The notes under the pieces were generated by a model, which did no database searches, was not told the origin of the DNA, and saw nothing but the letters and a program-made list of their open reading frames with translations. Both the position numbers and the translations under genes were made by a program. Positions 1 to 13,860 of a stretch of 64,000 bases of DNA are shown here, piece by piece (the first letter of the stretch is position 1; the number at the start of each line of letters is the position of its first letter). Source of the stretch: Progne subis subis (lineage: Eukaryota; Chordata; Aves; Passeriformes; Hirundinidae). The stretch lies in NCBI GenBank assembly GCA_022316685.1, contig JAKJHU010000054.1:3694501-3758500 (forward strand). The letters are read 5' to 3'.

Positions 1-3000
1 TTTACTAGTTTGGCTGCTCATTTTCAACAGAGAAATACAGCCTGGGCAGGCTTTGTGTGCCAGAATCCTGCCTGGTTTAAAAATCCCACATAAAGCTGTG
101 GTGTTTCTTTGTATTAATTATCTGAAGAGGTTGGAAAACCCAATACCAAGTGTCACCAGGCAAGGGAAGAGCACATGGATGGCTGCAGTGGTGGGAGAGA
201 GCTGCTACAGAGCATGAGCTGGGGACCACCCTAGAAGGGAATCAGACCTGACCCAAACACAGCAGCCCATCTATCAGGAGCCCAGATGTCCATGTGAGAA
301 AGAGACTGGCATGATAGAGGGGCATCTCTGGAAAAGAACATGGCTCAACCCACCCTCCTGCCCTGCCACGGTCACAGCAGGCCTTGCTTTGCTCCCAGAA
401 CTCCTAATTCATTCTGGAAAAAACTTTGCTAAGAAGCAGGGGCACCCAAAGCCAGCTCTGTGATTTTGGAGGAAAGAAAGCAAGCCTGGGTATGAGTTTT
501 TGAAGGCTGAGGGCTGCCAAACTTTCATTAAAGCAGTTCTAAAGTTTTCAGTTACTTCAACATCTGCCTGTGTAAATAGAACATTTTTCTCAAAGTCAAC
601 AGTGGTCTGTTTTTATCTTCACTATCCTTTGATGTCTTTGCCCAGGGGGCTGGAAATGCTACTTTGCAGCATCACAAGAAAAGTGTAGCAGGATCTTCTG
701 CATCAATAGCTCATGAGTCAGGAATCTGATATAATTCAGCCTTCACTTTTGGCTGTTTCTGTTAACCTGGATTTTCCACTGCAAAACCTGTACAGAATGC
801 TCAGTATCTTCTCCTAGGAAATGGCCATCTGTTAGCCCTGACACAGCTGAACCAATTTCAGGTTTCAGCACTGTGTATTAGCTCTAAGGCACCAAGCAAA
901 CAAGGCTTGAGGAGAACCTCCCAGAAATCAGGCAGGGGGATGGTACATCTTAGTCACTGATGTAAGGGAAAATCAACTTAGAGCTGTTGCTTCTGCCTCA
1001 CTGATGGCAGGACTTTTCCACCATTACTTGCCAGCCAGACAACTTCCACACTAAAACTGAGCTGCTCGACTTTCAAAGGTAGGCAGGGTTGGTTACTGTG
1101 AGGTTTCCAAAGCATCCCCTGCTTCAAGAGAAGTGGAAAAGCAGTCAGGCACCTCAGTACCTCTCGAAACCCCTATGGGTAACCAAGGGGAACCGAGCTC
1201 CTTCGCACCTGTGTGCCAAGTCTCACCCTGTAAGCAGAGGGAACTTCTGCTCTCCATCCAAGGTGCTACTGTACCGTGGGATTTCTTCCTCAATAAGATG
1301 AGAAGGGACTTCACTGGAGCTGTTATGATTTCTAGACCCAATGAATTACTGAGCAGAGGCAGTAGGTGAGGGAAACTTCATCTAAGCAATCCTTGCTTTC
1401 GTGAAAGTTAAATACATTTGATAAACTCTTGAGTAAACCACAGATCATTCATGTTGAATTAACCTCATTAAGGCACAGCTCCAGCTCTTTCCTAAGTGGT
1501 AGGAGGCAGAAGACACAAGAACTGAGATCAAAATGAGCTCATGGTGCCAAATGCTTTCATATTACACGTGGAACAATGTCATCCTGCACTAATTTTTGCT
1601 ACGGTTTCTTATTCCTCTGCATTGGTTTCTGATATATTCAAGATGGACTAAATGGACATGCTAAATATAAGTTACAAAGCTGACTAACAGTTTTGTTTTT
1701 TAATTTATGTATAAGACATGACTGAAGCTAGTACTGTTAGTTTTCCCTCAGCTTTCATGTTCATCATGAGCAATTCTACTCCAGAACAGGTAAGGAAAAT
1801 TTCACTCATCTTCCTAAGAAAAGAATTTATTTCTGTCTTAGATAAACACCATTTACAACCTTCTATGCAAATTCACAACTGCACCACTACACAGATCAGT
1901 CAAACTAATGGAAGATTTAGAACTGTCCTGCTTTTACTCATCTTGCAACCTTTGTATCCAACCAGCCATTTAGTAAAACCCAGATTCCCAAGAAAGGGCA
2001 CTCTCTGCACCCCTTATGGGCACTATGGCAAAGCCAAGCCTTTAGGAATTACATGTACAATTGATCAGGAGGAATCAGCCAGATCAGTCTCACTGGTTTA
2101 TCCTGTTACTCTGCTGGCTCTGGAGAGGACAGAATTTACACAGCTTACAGCACACAAAGATCCTTTTCTAAGGTATTTGTATAGAAAAACCCCACAATAA
2201 AAGGAGACCCCAGAGACAAGGCACCTCAAAGAAGAGAAAACACTTTTGCTTAGTAAGGGGCATGCTTCACCCCTTGGATCACACAGGTGCTGCAAGACCA
2301 ATCTGCTTTGTCAACAGAGGCCAGCATTCTCTTTTACTACCCTATGCAACAATGCACATTTATTTTAGGTTTCACTTAGAGTGGCTTTATCTTTTAAGCT
2401 GTGTACCTCAGAGAAAAATACAGTCTCACAGCAGTTTCACCAACACTAGTCCTCCAAAGATGTGTTTTGAGGGCTAAAAGGAGACATTGTCCTGACTGAT
2501 CTCTGTGCTACACACCCTCAAATTTTGAAATTGGGTCCAAAACTTACATAAAAAGCAGAACCTCAAGTGTGGGAAAGCAACTGCACAGGTTGCTGAGTTC
2601 TCTGGAACAAAGTCCTGTGGCTTTAGTGAAGAAAAAACAAAAGGTCAAGAAAGGTATTCCTCCATTTTAAGATGCTTTAGTGTGCGAGAGCTCTTGTTCT
2701 CAAGAGGCAAATGTGAAGGGCAGCCTTGTTCCCTTGGGAAAAGGTCAGCTCTTCTACTCTAAGAAAACACCCCACAAAATCCGAATGCAGCAGTTGCCTC
2801 TGCATTTCTCCCCAGTTTTATGTCTATGACTGGAAGGGCTTTTGTCTCTCAAGCACAGGAACAGACAAATTACTACGCTCAATTTCTGCCTAGATAAAAA
2901 CACCATGTCCAAGAAAGCTGCAGTGAAAACTGAAACAGGCACCGGGGTAGAAGTGTGTATGTAGGTGCTCATGGTCATTCAAACATCAGGACAAGCCTGG

Positions 3001-4570
3001 ATCTTTACCTGCAAGTAATGGAAGAAATCTGATGGAAATGGCAGCACTGGGACTTGGGACTCCTAGATGCAGCTTATGGCTTCAACATGCATTCAATGCA
3101 GTATTTTGGGCTGTCTGCTATCCATTTTTTACAGTGAAAAATCCAAGTACAAAAAAACCACATCAACATCTCAGGTCCATCTGAGCTTACCAGCTGTGGG
3201 GAAGCACTGTAAATTCACAGGCAAGTTTTTCACCCAGCATCAGTAAAAGAGCCAATTTATTTTATTTTTCAGATGATAATTGATGATATTGCCAATAGAA
3301 GCGGCAAAGCACTAAAATCATGGAGAAAAGCCAGAAAACATGAAATATATGCCATTTCTGGTAACACATTATTGGCTCTGCTGTTACTACTACAACTCGG
3401 GTAGTAGTTTCTGACAACCTATCTATTCAAGACTTGAATTTAGTTCCCTTGAATTTTGCAATCATCCTTAAAATTCAATAAAATGAAGTGCACTGAAGGC
3501 AAGACATGGGGAAAGTGATAATGAGAGAAGTGTTCAACAGTGGGCATGTGGGAGCTCATGCACATGCTCTAAGTGTTCACATATCTGTCCCTCAAGATGC
3601 AACTTTTTTATGTTTATCTGCCATTTAACTGGAAGCTGTAGAATACTTTATTTCAAAAACAAGCAGTTGCAGGGGCATATTAATGAATACTAGCACTTAC
3701 AGCATGCTACAGTACTGTCAAAAAGGGGAGCTGTGCAACTTGCTGATTTCCAGGATTCTGGAGCAAAGAGGTAGGTGGGTTTGTGCACATATTATTCAGC
3801 TGTCCAAGAAGAAAGAACAAACAACCCATTATGCCCATGTGAGAAAGAAAAAGCAATCTGCTGTGGCAAAGACAAATCAGTTTTTAGTGATGCTGCGGGG
3901 ACACAAATGCTGGATTCTGGCTTCAATTTGTGGGGTGGGAAGATTAAACGTGCTCTGCCATTTAATAAACTACACTAAGCTCTGCTTTGTTCTGCCTCAC
4001 TCTTTTATCAAAAGCATGAAGCCACTTATCAGATATTTCCAGCCATGCTTCAAATATTATTACCAACTTAAATAACATCGATTGCCTCAGCTGCTAGGAA
4101 AAGAAATAAAAGGTGAGGCATGGGTCAGAAGCTCACAGTTTGGACCAAATACTGTCAACCAAGTTAACTCTTGTTACAAACACAAAGGCAAGATTATACA
4201 TAAAAGGTCATATTTTAGGCATCAGACAATTTCAACACGCAGAGAAGAAGCAAGAGAAGCATAGCCTTGGTGTATTATTAAACAAAAACCAAGTACAAAG
4301 ATATCCAGCTAATCACAGAGGCTGCTGGCATTTTATTCACATTCCCTTGTGTGTTCAGACAGCCTCCATCCTGTCCCAACAACTTAGAAATTGCTGGCAC
4401 AGAAGGGAGGAAGCAGCAGTGAAAGCAGCACTCCCCACTATGCCTCCACCGAATGGCAGCAATTTGCTGTTGTGCCAGGCTATCAGATTTGTATGGTTTT
4501 CTGATTATCAAATGACTGCCTTGATGCTGATGTATCTAAAAACAGATGAAGTTTTCATGCAATCACATGC

Positions 4571-4576
<6 letters not shown>
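1..4576. other. Intron sequence, no gene recognised
   Basis: AT-rich, CpG-poor sequence. The longest open frame (1718-2200, +, 160 codons) has ordinary composition, no signal or domain I know, and no flanking exon signals that set it apart. No transposon end was recognised. Confidence 0.5.

Positions 4577-4634
<58 letters not shown>
4577..4634 (+). repeat. A58 homopolymer
   Basis: This is 58 consecutive A bases, the longest homopolymer in the window. No AATAAA lies just upstream and no retrogene body is recognisable before it, so it is not clearly a retrotransposon tail. A 178-codon + frame (4113-4649) ends in lysines only because it runs into the tract. Confidence 0.95.
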
Positions 4635-4635
<1 letters not shown>

Positions 4636-7600
4636 CCCTTTTTAAATGAAGCAGCTCAGCTAGACTTCACAGGTGTGGAGAAGGGTTCTGAAGCATTTCT
4701 CCACAACTCAAAACCAGGATGCCAATTTCTGTGTGTATGTGGAGAAAATTGCTTCTTGATTGTATTCAACCAGAACCAAGTCTGGTTCAACAGCCCTAAT
4801 TCTTATCTCACACACAAAAAGAAGAATTTATTGAAAGAGCAAGGAGGAGAGAGATGCAAACACTAATATGTCCCTACAGAACAATTAACCCATTCCTGTG
4901 CTTGAACACCCAGTGAGCATTTCCACATCCACAGCTCTGCTTTTATCTTTTACCAAATAATTCCCAGAGGAGTATTCAATTAGCAGTGAAGATTCTGGAA
5001 AAGTGCTTGAAGATATTTTTTTTTCTTTTAAATGACCTGAAGGTCTATGAAGAGGATGGCTCTCTGGATGGAAGGAACAGATCTACATGAGCTGAAGTAT
5101 TTCCCTAGGTAAGAGAAGATTGATGTGCAGGCCAGCTCACAGCTGTATGCGCTGAAAAAAAGCCTGCAGAGAGAATTATGCCCCTGTGTGCAAAAAGCAG
5201 AGCAATGGGCAAAAAAACAAACAAGAAAGGGAGAAGAGATAATAGCAGTACATGCAGTAAGCATTTACAAGTATATTCAGTTATGGCTTTAAAATGTAAC
5301 TATTGCATTTTTAAATAGATTTATAATGCTCTCTTGTACCTCAGTGTTGTGCCAGACAGCCTCCACACTGAGAATCATTGTCTTGTCCTCCCAATACATC
5401 CAATTGTCCCCCACTCAGCTTTCCAAAGAAGGGGAAAATAAGACATATATTGTGGCATTTCTAAGGATACTGCTGCTTCAGAACAGCACCTATTTTATTA
5501 TCAAGTGCTCACCTATACACTTTCTCCCTCAGAGATGCCAGGAGCAGGCAGTGCTCTTTAAAACCCCAGGTTTCCTGCAGCCCCACCTTGCTCATATTTG
5601 ACACTGTGCTGGCACACACGGCAGTCCCAGCAGGGCACTACCAAAGCAGTCTCCAGGTAAAAAACCTTTTACAGTGAGAAAGGTTCGCTGCCCTGCAAGC
5701 TCAGAACTGCCCCACTCGTGGATAATAACATGTTTTCTGCAGATCTGTGCTCTGGGTGAATTCAACAGGCAAAGTCCTGCCTGACACAAGGGACCAAAAG
5801 TCGGGAGCTTCTCCCTGTTCCCTGCTGCAAACTCAATCAGAACAGTTCTTGCAGGATTACACAAAGGTAAGAAAGGATACAGTCTTAGTAACTTTATTGT
5901 GCATGTGGAGCACAAGGATTTTGTCACAAATGAGAAGAGGATTAGACCATTGTGGAGCTGGGGTGCCGTATTTTAGGGGTGCCATTCCTACTGAAGCACT
6001 CCAAACCATGCACTGCTTGCTCACACCTCCCCCCAATCCTGCAGGGGGCTGGAGAGAAGAATTGGAGGCACAAAAGGTAAAGATCAGGGCCTAAGATAAG
6101 AAAAATTTACTGAAAACAGTAGTGAACTAAGGAAATGAACAGTAACAGCAACAATACTAGTAACAGGGTACAAGGGAGGAGAATGCTTCACCTGCAATTT
6201 GGTCACAGAGCCCAGCAATACCTGACTGCTGCCAGACCCCCAGAGGACCCCTTCCACCTCCCCAGCAATGGTGAGGAGCTATTAGAATAACCTCCAGGTG
6301 CTGACCGTGCCCCCTCCTCCCCACTGCAAAAATTAACCCTGTCCTGGCCAGAACTGGGACACAGGGGTAAATCAGAAGCAAAAGCTTGTGATTCACTGGG
6401 TTGGAACAATCCCATCAAATAAGCTCAGTGAACACCAAGCTACCAGCCAGCCACACTCAACTCCCAAGCATCAAATCACCATGAGTGATTTAACACCTAC
6501 TGCGAGTTTCCACTGGCTGACCTGCTACTCTAAGAACAGCTATGAAGAAAGAGTTAATTTCCCATAACATTTATGGCTATAGTGAACTTCTTCCTCTCTT
6601 CATCCTGCTTAATTTGTTGCTATTTATTTATACTCCTCTGCCATGGAAATTTGGGCCAGTATTTTCAACTCCACTGCCGAGAGGCGGGTCATCTACATCT
6701 GCTTGCAAGTCCTTCAGCAGCTTCCAAACTGCTGAGCCACTAGGTAATTCCTGTTGCAAGCAGCTGGAGCTGCCAATGGCTCAGCACCTCTAGGAGAACA
6801 ACCTACTCAGTGTTTCAGTGCTAACTCAGTGCTAATTTGAACATTCCCACCTTAGAGTTTTATTCCTGATTTCAAACATTCCAGCAGATAAAGCCACAAA
6901 GCACAAAGCCACTGCAACCCAGCCATGGGTGGCCAGGGATCCCCCTGGTGATCAATGTTCCCAAATAACCCCGTGCAAAGAATGGAACAGAGGAGCAGCT
7001 TCACTGTGTTCGTGTCCCTGGCCTCCCAGGGCTCATCATAAACATGATTTAACTGCAGCATTACTCTAAACGGTGCAACAGATCTCCTGTAACTGACAGG
7101 GAGATCTTTACAGAGGAAAAGGCTGCTTAACAAGCCCTTCTCTCCACCCTCTGTCATCTCAGAGTATTTAATTAATTTTTTTTCCTACATCTCAGATGTG
7201 GAAATCAAGTCTAAGTTATCAAGTAAGCACAAAACTCCAAGGTATTGCATACCCCCCTCAAAATTTCTGCTCTGCACAGACTCGTAAGACAGTTTTGCTA
7301 GTGTGCTTAAAGCAGTAGCTTCAAACAGAACACATTCCTAAAAATCCAACTTACTCTGTGACTGCAGCTACAGCAGAGGGAGAACAGTTGGATCTTCTGA
7401 GGTGACAAGAATCTGGGGAGTCTGTAGCATCCCCAAGCCTGAAATACAATGTATTTATATGGCCATCAGAACTGAAATACCTTATTCTCTTAACTGCCTT
7501 TGATGCACTTGGCCTTACAAGACTCAAGGAAGAGACTTCCCCCACCATGTTTTACAGATCAAAAGATCAAAATTGAGAATTCAAAGCTGCCTGCAGTATC

Positions 7601-8322
7601 ATTCTAGATTTTCTTGTGTGATCTTAGGCCAATCTCTGCTCTGTGAGCTCCCTTTCACATCTGCCTCAGAAAAAAAAGTCTGAGTAGGACTGGCATTATG
7701 ACACTGCCAAAAAGCACAGAAGCTCTGGTGCAAACTGAACAGGCTGAGCCTTGTCGAGGATGGGTTCAACAAAGTGGAGCACAATCACTAGAAAACAATC
7801 AGAAGATGCAGAAGTTCAATTAAAAGAAAAGGCAGAGAGACCACACTGCAGAGAAGCATGTATGTCCTGCTGGGCTCAGCCCATGCTAACAGCCCCTCAG
7901 CCTGGTTTTTTTACAGGTGAGGAACTGCAGAGATGCCAGACAATGAGAAAAGCAGCGAGGACCAATTCAGCCAAACCAGAGAATAATTCTTATAATCACT
8001 CAAAAGTCCAACTTATGCACAAAACCCTCCCATGGTAACCCAGTAACCCTTCCCCCAAGCCTGCAGCTCAGACTGGAGCAGAACTGAACCCACTGACAGT
8101 GTTCATCCTTCTGCCCTCCCCGCTCTCAAGAGGCCAGAGTGAAAACTGCCTACCTGAAGCCCATTAGTGAAAGAATTAAAGCAGGAGCCCAGATCTCTAT
8201 AGCCAGGCCCTTCCCCACATGCTCACCTTTCACAGCTAAAGGCACTGCTTTAAGGAACAAGACTGCCCAAAGCATGAAAATCCAGGTTAGGCTCTACCAT
8301 GCACAGAACAGAGAGTGGCTGC
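4635..8322. other. Intron sequence, no gene recognised
   Basis: The longest frames (5747-6094 +, 5592-5927 -) overlap each other on opposite strands and resemble no family. Only the weak MIR-like core at 7605 was noticed. Confidence 0.5.
7605..7668 (+). mobile_element. Possible MIR-like core fragment
   Basis: TTGTGTGATCTTAGGCCAAT followed by CATCTGCCTCAG resembles TGTGTGACCTTGGGCAAGT...GTGCCTCAGTTTC. Only the core is recognisable and several positions differ. Confidence 0.3.
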
Positions 8323-8336
8323 GTTTCCATGGGGAC
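8323..8336. promoter_or_regulatory. RFX X-box-like palindrome
   Basis: GTTTCCATGGGGAC matches the X-box pattern GTNNCC-AT-GGNNAC, the site bound by RFX factors at many cilia-gene promoters. It lies in a small CpG-dense patch (about 8320-8480) that stands out in CpG-poor intron sequence. An ATG within the palindrome starts a 42-codon open frame. Confidence 0.4.
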
Positions 8337-8457
8337 GGCGGCGGAGAAGGCAGCGTGGCACAGGGAGCTCACACACGTCCTGGACAGCACCAGAGCCAGC
8401 ACGGCGAGAATCCGGGACAGCCCCACGCTGACAGACCGCACATCCCGCTCACTCTGA
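8329..8457 (+). other. Unrecognised 42-codon open frame in CpG-dense patch
   Basis: The frame starts in the X-box and reads M-G-T-A-A-E-K-A-A-W-H-R-E-L-T-H-V-L-D-S, then continues with a Thr/Ser/Arg-rich stretch to a TGA. The following bases in another frame read H-S-D-A-Q-T-A-F-S-A-E-L-V-E-K-V. The composition looks helical and protein-like, but I cannot name a family. It could be a decayed first exon, a processed pseudogene or chance in GC-rich sequence. On the minus strand the same bases also lack stops. Confidence 0.2.
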
Positions 8458-11400
8458 TGCCCAGACAGCATTTTCCGCAGAGCTGGTGGAGAAGGTTCCT
8501 GCTAGCTCATGTCTCCAGATCAGACAAGCGATGCTTTAACTCCTCCCCGGATTCGCTGGTTATAGAAACCCCAGAGGAGGAGGCCTGCCACATCTAAGAA
8601 ATGCAAGTCCCCTGACTCCTCCCTCTCAGTTTGGGAGTGCCAGAAAGCATCGGTGGGTCTCACAACTCGCACGTGAGGAAGGAAGGTAAATGGCAGGGGC
8701 TGGCAGGGACTCAGTGCAGGGTCCTGTGGCACGCAGAGAAGAGCCCAGGGCTCTGCAGGAAAGGGGGATGTAGCAGGGGACCAAGCGCTGCTTGCAGAGG
8801 ACTCTGCCTTGCAGAGCGCTGGTTTTTGGCTAAGCCCTCCACACCAAGCTGGGGGCACACCCCAGATCAGGCTGACACCTACAGAACCGGCAGGCAAAGA
8901 GCTGAAAAGCCCCCAAGTGAGAAAAAGCGAGTTTCTTGCTGACCGTAAAGCCTGACAGGGCTGCAAGGCAGCAGCCACCTCCCAGCAACAGCCCAGAGCA
9001 GTCATCGAAACCTTCCGCACCATATTAGACCTCAGGTGTCTGTTTATGCCCAAAATAGAATAAAGGTCTGCGATAAAATTAATAAAAAAATATAAAAATA
9101 TTCTACCAACTGAAATACTTAGAGAGTGCTTCTGCAGGTGTTTATGTCAATGAACTTGGGCACGCTGAGCAGTGTGGGGCAGGGATTGGGGGCTGGCTCC
9201 TTACACAGCTGCACAGTTGTGCTAATTCCTTTATGAAAGTCATTTACAGGCAACCCAAATGCACAAAGACGCAGCAAAAGCATGAAGCTATAGAGGGCTT
9301 GATGAAATTAAACTCCCCAATGAATTTCAATTATATTCCTTCAACAACTTAATAAATGGCAAGCTTAAACTGCTGGAAAAAACAAAGTCATTTGACTGGT
9401 CATTGAAGTACATTTCTATGGCTTATGTAATTATGACCCCATGGCAAAGCTGCACCATTTGAAGCACTGTTTAAAAAAAGGAAAGAAATTAAAAACCAAC
9501 CAATTACTGCATGCCAGCCCAAAGATTTTAGTACAAAGCTCTATGCTGGCAAATACCCTGCAATCACCAGAGCAGGGAATAATTTGTGTCTGTTGTTGCC
9601 AGGGAAAAATGGGGCTCCAAATGCAGACACCTCGCCCTCCCGCCCCCCTCCCCAGCAGCAGTGCAGCATCATGCAGCAGGCCCTTCACCAGCCCCCTTCC
9701 CATCCCTTCCTGCACTCAGTCAGGACATGCACCGCCTGCAAACGGATTTACAAATAGATCTTCACCTCTGAAACAGGAAGCAAACAGGAGAAAATCGTCC
9801 TTAACTTCATCACTCTCATCTTCCCACATGAAAACACTTCCAGAGACCAGATCAGAGTCGGGTTTGATGTTATTCTAGACGCCACATCTGAGCTCAACTC
9901 AGACATCCCAGCCCTTCACTCCTGTATCTGTTCCACAGAGTACAATGCTCCTAAACATGATGCTGCACTCTCACCACTGGAAGGGGAAGTAGAAGGCAGC
10001 TATCAAGTAAATTCAAGAGCTCCTGAACTGGGATAGTGACCTGTGGAAACAGAGTCATGAGACTTTATTTCTTTGTTCATTTAAAAAACAAAGCAGGCTT
10101 TACTGCAGAATCGGAAGAGTGATAATTTGTTAAAAGCATCCTGAAATTGATAGCCTAAGGTCCAAAAGACCATTTCATCACTCAGTCTAGGTTTCTTTTA
10201 GCACCAGTATCACACTGGTCTCAGGAGATGGAGGATGAAGGATTCTTGACAAGAAAATTTCTCAAGACTATTTTCTGATCCTCTCCCACACTGGGCACCT
10301 AGCAGGTTCCTGTGAAATCAGCACACCCAGGATTCCTCAGAAACAGATGTGGGAAAACTACAAAACACATATTGACACAAAAGAGAGGCAATTTAGGACC
10401 AGGAATCAGGACAGTATCACCTACCCAGAACTGCCCAAGCACTCATTTTGCGGGGGTTTTTCACTACTGCAGATCCCAATCCTCAGGGAAGACCTCCTCA
10501 CAAATTTTCAGTCATTTTCCAGGTAGTTTCTGCCACATAAATCAGGTAACCACTTTTATTCCTAATCATTTTTTTTTTCTTTTGTGCATTTTTTGGGTGT
10601 TATCTAGTGGGTAACTCCAAACAACCTACAACCTTTTGATCAGCTGAAGGCAAAGGTCACACAGCTGTACCCCAGCTGGCAACAGGCCTTTGCTGACACA
10701 TAGCCAAAGCACCAGGCGGGTGTCAGCTGCAGAGCCAGCACTTACCACTCTCCTTCTCAGACTACAGCTGCTGAGCAGTAAATATCAGCATAATTAGAAA
10801 GAAGGGGAAAGCACACAAATAAATACAACCGACCAGGGACGTCAGCAACACTGCAAGAAGCCTGTCCTGAAGGCAGCTGCCTTCTTGGCTTGCTGTTGAT
10901 GCTCTAAGGATGGAGGATTACAACCTGGCAAAGTGGGAGAAGAGCCCCACATGTACAAAAAGCCATGACTGTACCACCAGCAACCTTCTTATCTAGGCAA
11001 GACTCAGGAGGAAACAGTAAAGATAGGATAGGAAAAGGAGTCAGAGAAATTAAGGCCAAAAATACCACTACTTGGCTTCAAGAAGATTTGCACTGCCGAA
11101 AGAAGGGCTGCTGCTCTTAAAATCTGTGAAGCAGCTGTGGCAGTACTGAAACTAAACCGCAGGAACCAAGCCTCAGCTCAAAGATCAACCCAAGCCCCCC
11201 CTTTACAACCTACTTGTGAGTCCTTGTTTATAGCTCAAAGACAAAGCCCAGCTGTTGGCACCACCATTTCTCCATTCAGTCCAGACAAGTTCATTGTGCC
11301 AAGGTGGCTGCTCCCTCCAGAAAGGCTACACAGACACCTCCAATCTCTCACAGGTTTGTTTGCACGAAGTACATCTATTATGGAAGTAAAAATTTAAAAA

Positions 11401-13146
11401 GAGAAAAGACAGGAGTGCAAGTTCTCATCCCAGGGAATGCTAGAAGTGTCTCACTTCTGGCTGGTGGACACAGAGCAGCAGCAGAGCCTGGCACCACTGC
11501 CCAGGCTGCTGCTGGGACCAGAGGGGATGCTGCACTCCAGACTATGCCAGGGACTCTGCCTCCCGTGCTGAAAGAAATCACTGGCATGACAGAGCCACAG
11601 GCATCTCAGCGCTGCCTTCCCACCTCCAAATGAGTATTTAAAGCTACAATGGGAGAAAATGGCTACTTTTGGGTACAAAATTATTTCATTATGACAATAA
11701 ATCCCAGCTGAGCCACAGAGAAGACACATAAAGAGAGCAATTTTTCCTACCTGTGTAGTGACTGAACCATGTAATTCTCACTCCCCCCCATAGATATGTT
11801 GTTACATATTAAATCAATGTTGGTACAGTCAGTGATTATGTCTCAAAGACAGTATTTGTTTTTACTGGGGCACTTCCAGGAGCTGTACTCGAATACACTC
11901 TGATAGGAACAGCATAAACTGCTCTGTGATTCAATGCACACAGCCTGATTCCCCTTGCACAGTCTGCAGGCCCTGCGGTGCAGCAGATCACAAGGCTGCA
12001 CGCTGCTTTGAAGGATTGTGCATTCAGCATTACTGCTACAGACTGGTCTGGGAAACAGAGAATATAACACCACAAAAAGGGAAGGGATCATTTCTTAATA
12101 CTACCTAGATGCCACTCAGTCAGTGAGAGACTTCCAGCCATCATCTGCGATGCACTTCACACCACTGTCCCCAGTAATAAATACAATAGCACAGTAACTC
12201 AAGTTTTCCTGCAATTCGATCTATAAAAAAAGCAGCTGGCTTCCTTTCCCTCTCCCAACATTACCCTGGGTTTCCTGATACTCTTGGAAATCTTACACAG
12301 TTTTTATCAAGCAAGTTGGCACTTGGTAGCTAAACACCAGTTCTAACCATACCTCTCAAAACATTAATGTCAACATCTCTCACCTATCCTTCAGCCTGCC
12401 CTGCAAAATAAATCATGAACAAACTTTCCTTAGCTTCTTCGGAGTGTTTGGGAGCTACTAACTATAAATTTAAGACACCACCTAGTTATATACTCTGCTT
12501 AAATGTTTTTGGCTCACATGAAGGGAGAAGGATCATATTCAGCAGCCCCTGAATGCAGCATCATCAAATAAAGGCAGACTTCCCACTTGCAAGCAAAATA
12601 GGAGCAGGCCAACATGGAACGTTCTTGATCACAAAAGAGATCCTTATCCCCTTCTTTTCTTTCCCTGAAATGGTGCTTGTAAACCAGACAACTGAAGGCA
12701 GTCCTTTTGGAAACCTCATCCTATATTTCAGCAGATCTCTCTCAGTATCTCGAGATGTCTGGGATGCAAGAACAGTGGTCACATCTCAGCCCTACACCTT
12801 AGTGCCAATCAGACTGGGAGACAGGGTAAAAGCCAACAGGAAGCAGGACAGAAGAAAAGGAAAATCCTGCAGCAAGCAAGAGATGAGGGGTAGGATGAAC
12901 CTAAAGCCAACTCTGACTTTTGGAAATAATGAAGAAAGAGCAGATTCCAGTACCAAAGTGCCTGGCTGTGGTTCAGCTCTGACCCAGACCAACACGCTCT
13001 CTGCAAATCTTAATGCTCACTCTGAAGGGGAAGGAAATCCCATTAAAACCGCAAGATTAAGTGAACATTCCCATTTCCCCAGATTTTGTCACACTTTTAT
13101 CTATTGCTGTGTAGCCTCCTTGGATTAAACTTCTCCTCAGACAGTC
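8458..13146. other. Intron sequence, long unassigned frames
   Basis: Frames of 177 codons (8520-9053, -), 145 codons (9441-9878, +) and 191 codons (12553-13128, +) occur. The 191-codon frame ends just before LTR 1. None shows a recognisable domain, repeated motif or splice framing, and GC-richer composition at 8.5-9.0 kb makes long frames likelier by chance. Confidence 0.45.
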
Positions 13147-13563
13147 TGTCCTGGCTCTGGCCAGGGACAGGGTCAATTTTTGCAGTACTCAGGAAGGGGT
13201 ATGGCCAGGACTCCCGGTTATTCTAGAGGTTTTTCTATACCATTCCACACCATTACCAGGGGCTGAGGGGAAGGCAGCCTTGTGGCAGAGAAATCTGTTG
13301 TAGGGAGTTTTCCACGAGAATAATTTGCCTGTTTTACCCTCTGTCACTAGTATTGTAGCTGTTACTGTGCATTTTCTTATCTCATTGCTGTTTCCAGTAA
13401 ATTGTTCTTATCTCAGCCTGTGATCTTTACCTTTCATGCCTCCAATTCTCCCCTCCATTATGTCAAAGGGAAGGAGAAAGGGGTGAGTGAACCAGTGGGA
13501 GCATGGTTTGCAGAGTCTCAGTAGGAGCACTGAATTGGGAAATACCATTCCTAAACCACAACA
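13147..13563 (+). mobile_element. Solo LTR 1 of an endogenous retrovirus (songbird type)
   Basis: The element starts TGTCCTGGCTCTGGCCAGGG and ends CTAAACCACAACA, giving TG...CA ends and a length near 417 bases. It contains CCAGTAAATTGTTCTTATCTC, the poly(A)-signal/R-region block shared by many songbird LTRs. No primer-binding site plus gag/pol region follows, so it is a solo LTR. Flanking target duplications are not clean. The family name is not assigned. Confidence 0.75.
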
Positions 13564-13860
13564 GTTTTACCCCATCTTCTACACTAACACCAAGCCTATT
13601 GAAAGAGCCAAGAATCCTCCTCTCAAGTCTCCTAAAAGCTTCACCATGGTAAGAAAACCTAAGTTTCCTCACCACACTCTGGGTCACATGTACCCTGGTA
13701 AGGAAAGGACCAAGCACCGTTCTATGTTCTGACTCCCTTACACTGGGACATCCCCCTTGGTCACTGTATGATCCTTGCCCACCTTCTGAGCTATGTCACA
13801 CTGCACAGGCCTGGCAGGAGGAGTCAGGTACAGGTTGTTCTGCAGCAGCTTTGACATCCT

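Noticed and set aside
2754..2978. Minus frame containing S-T-Y, considered as a CASTOR2 exon with the S-T-Y-Q-T-D-F motif
   Set aside because: Only three residues agree, the following residues differ, and there are no matching splice sites.
12553..13128. 191-codon + frame ending just before LTR 1
   Set aside because: No recognisable family, no repeat of retroviral motifs, and no splice framing; frames of this length occur by chance in 64 kb.
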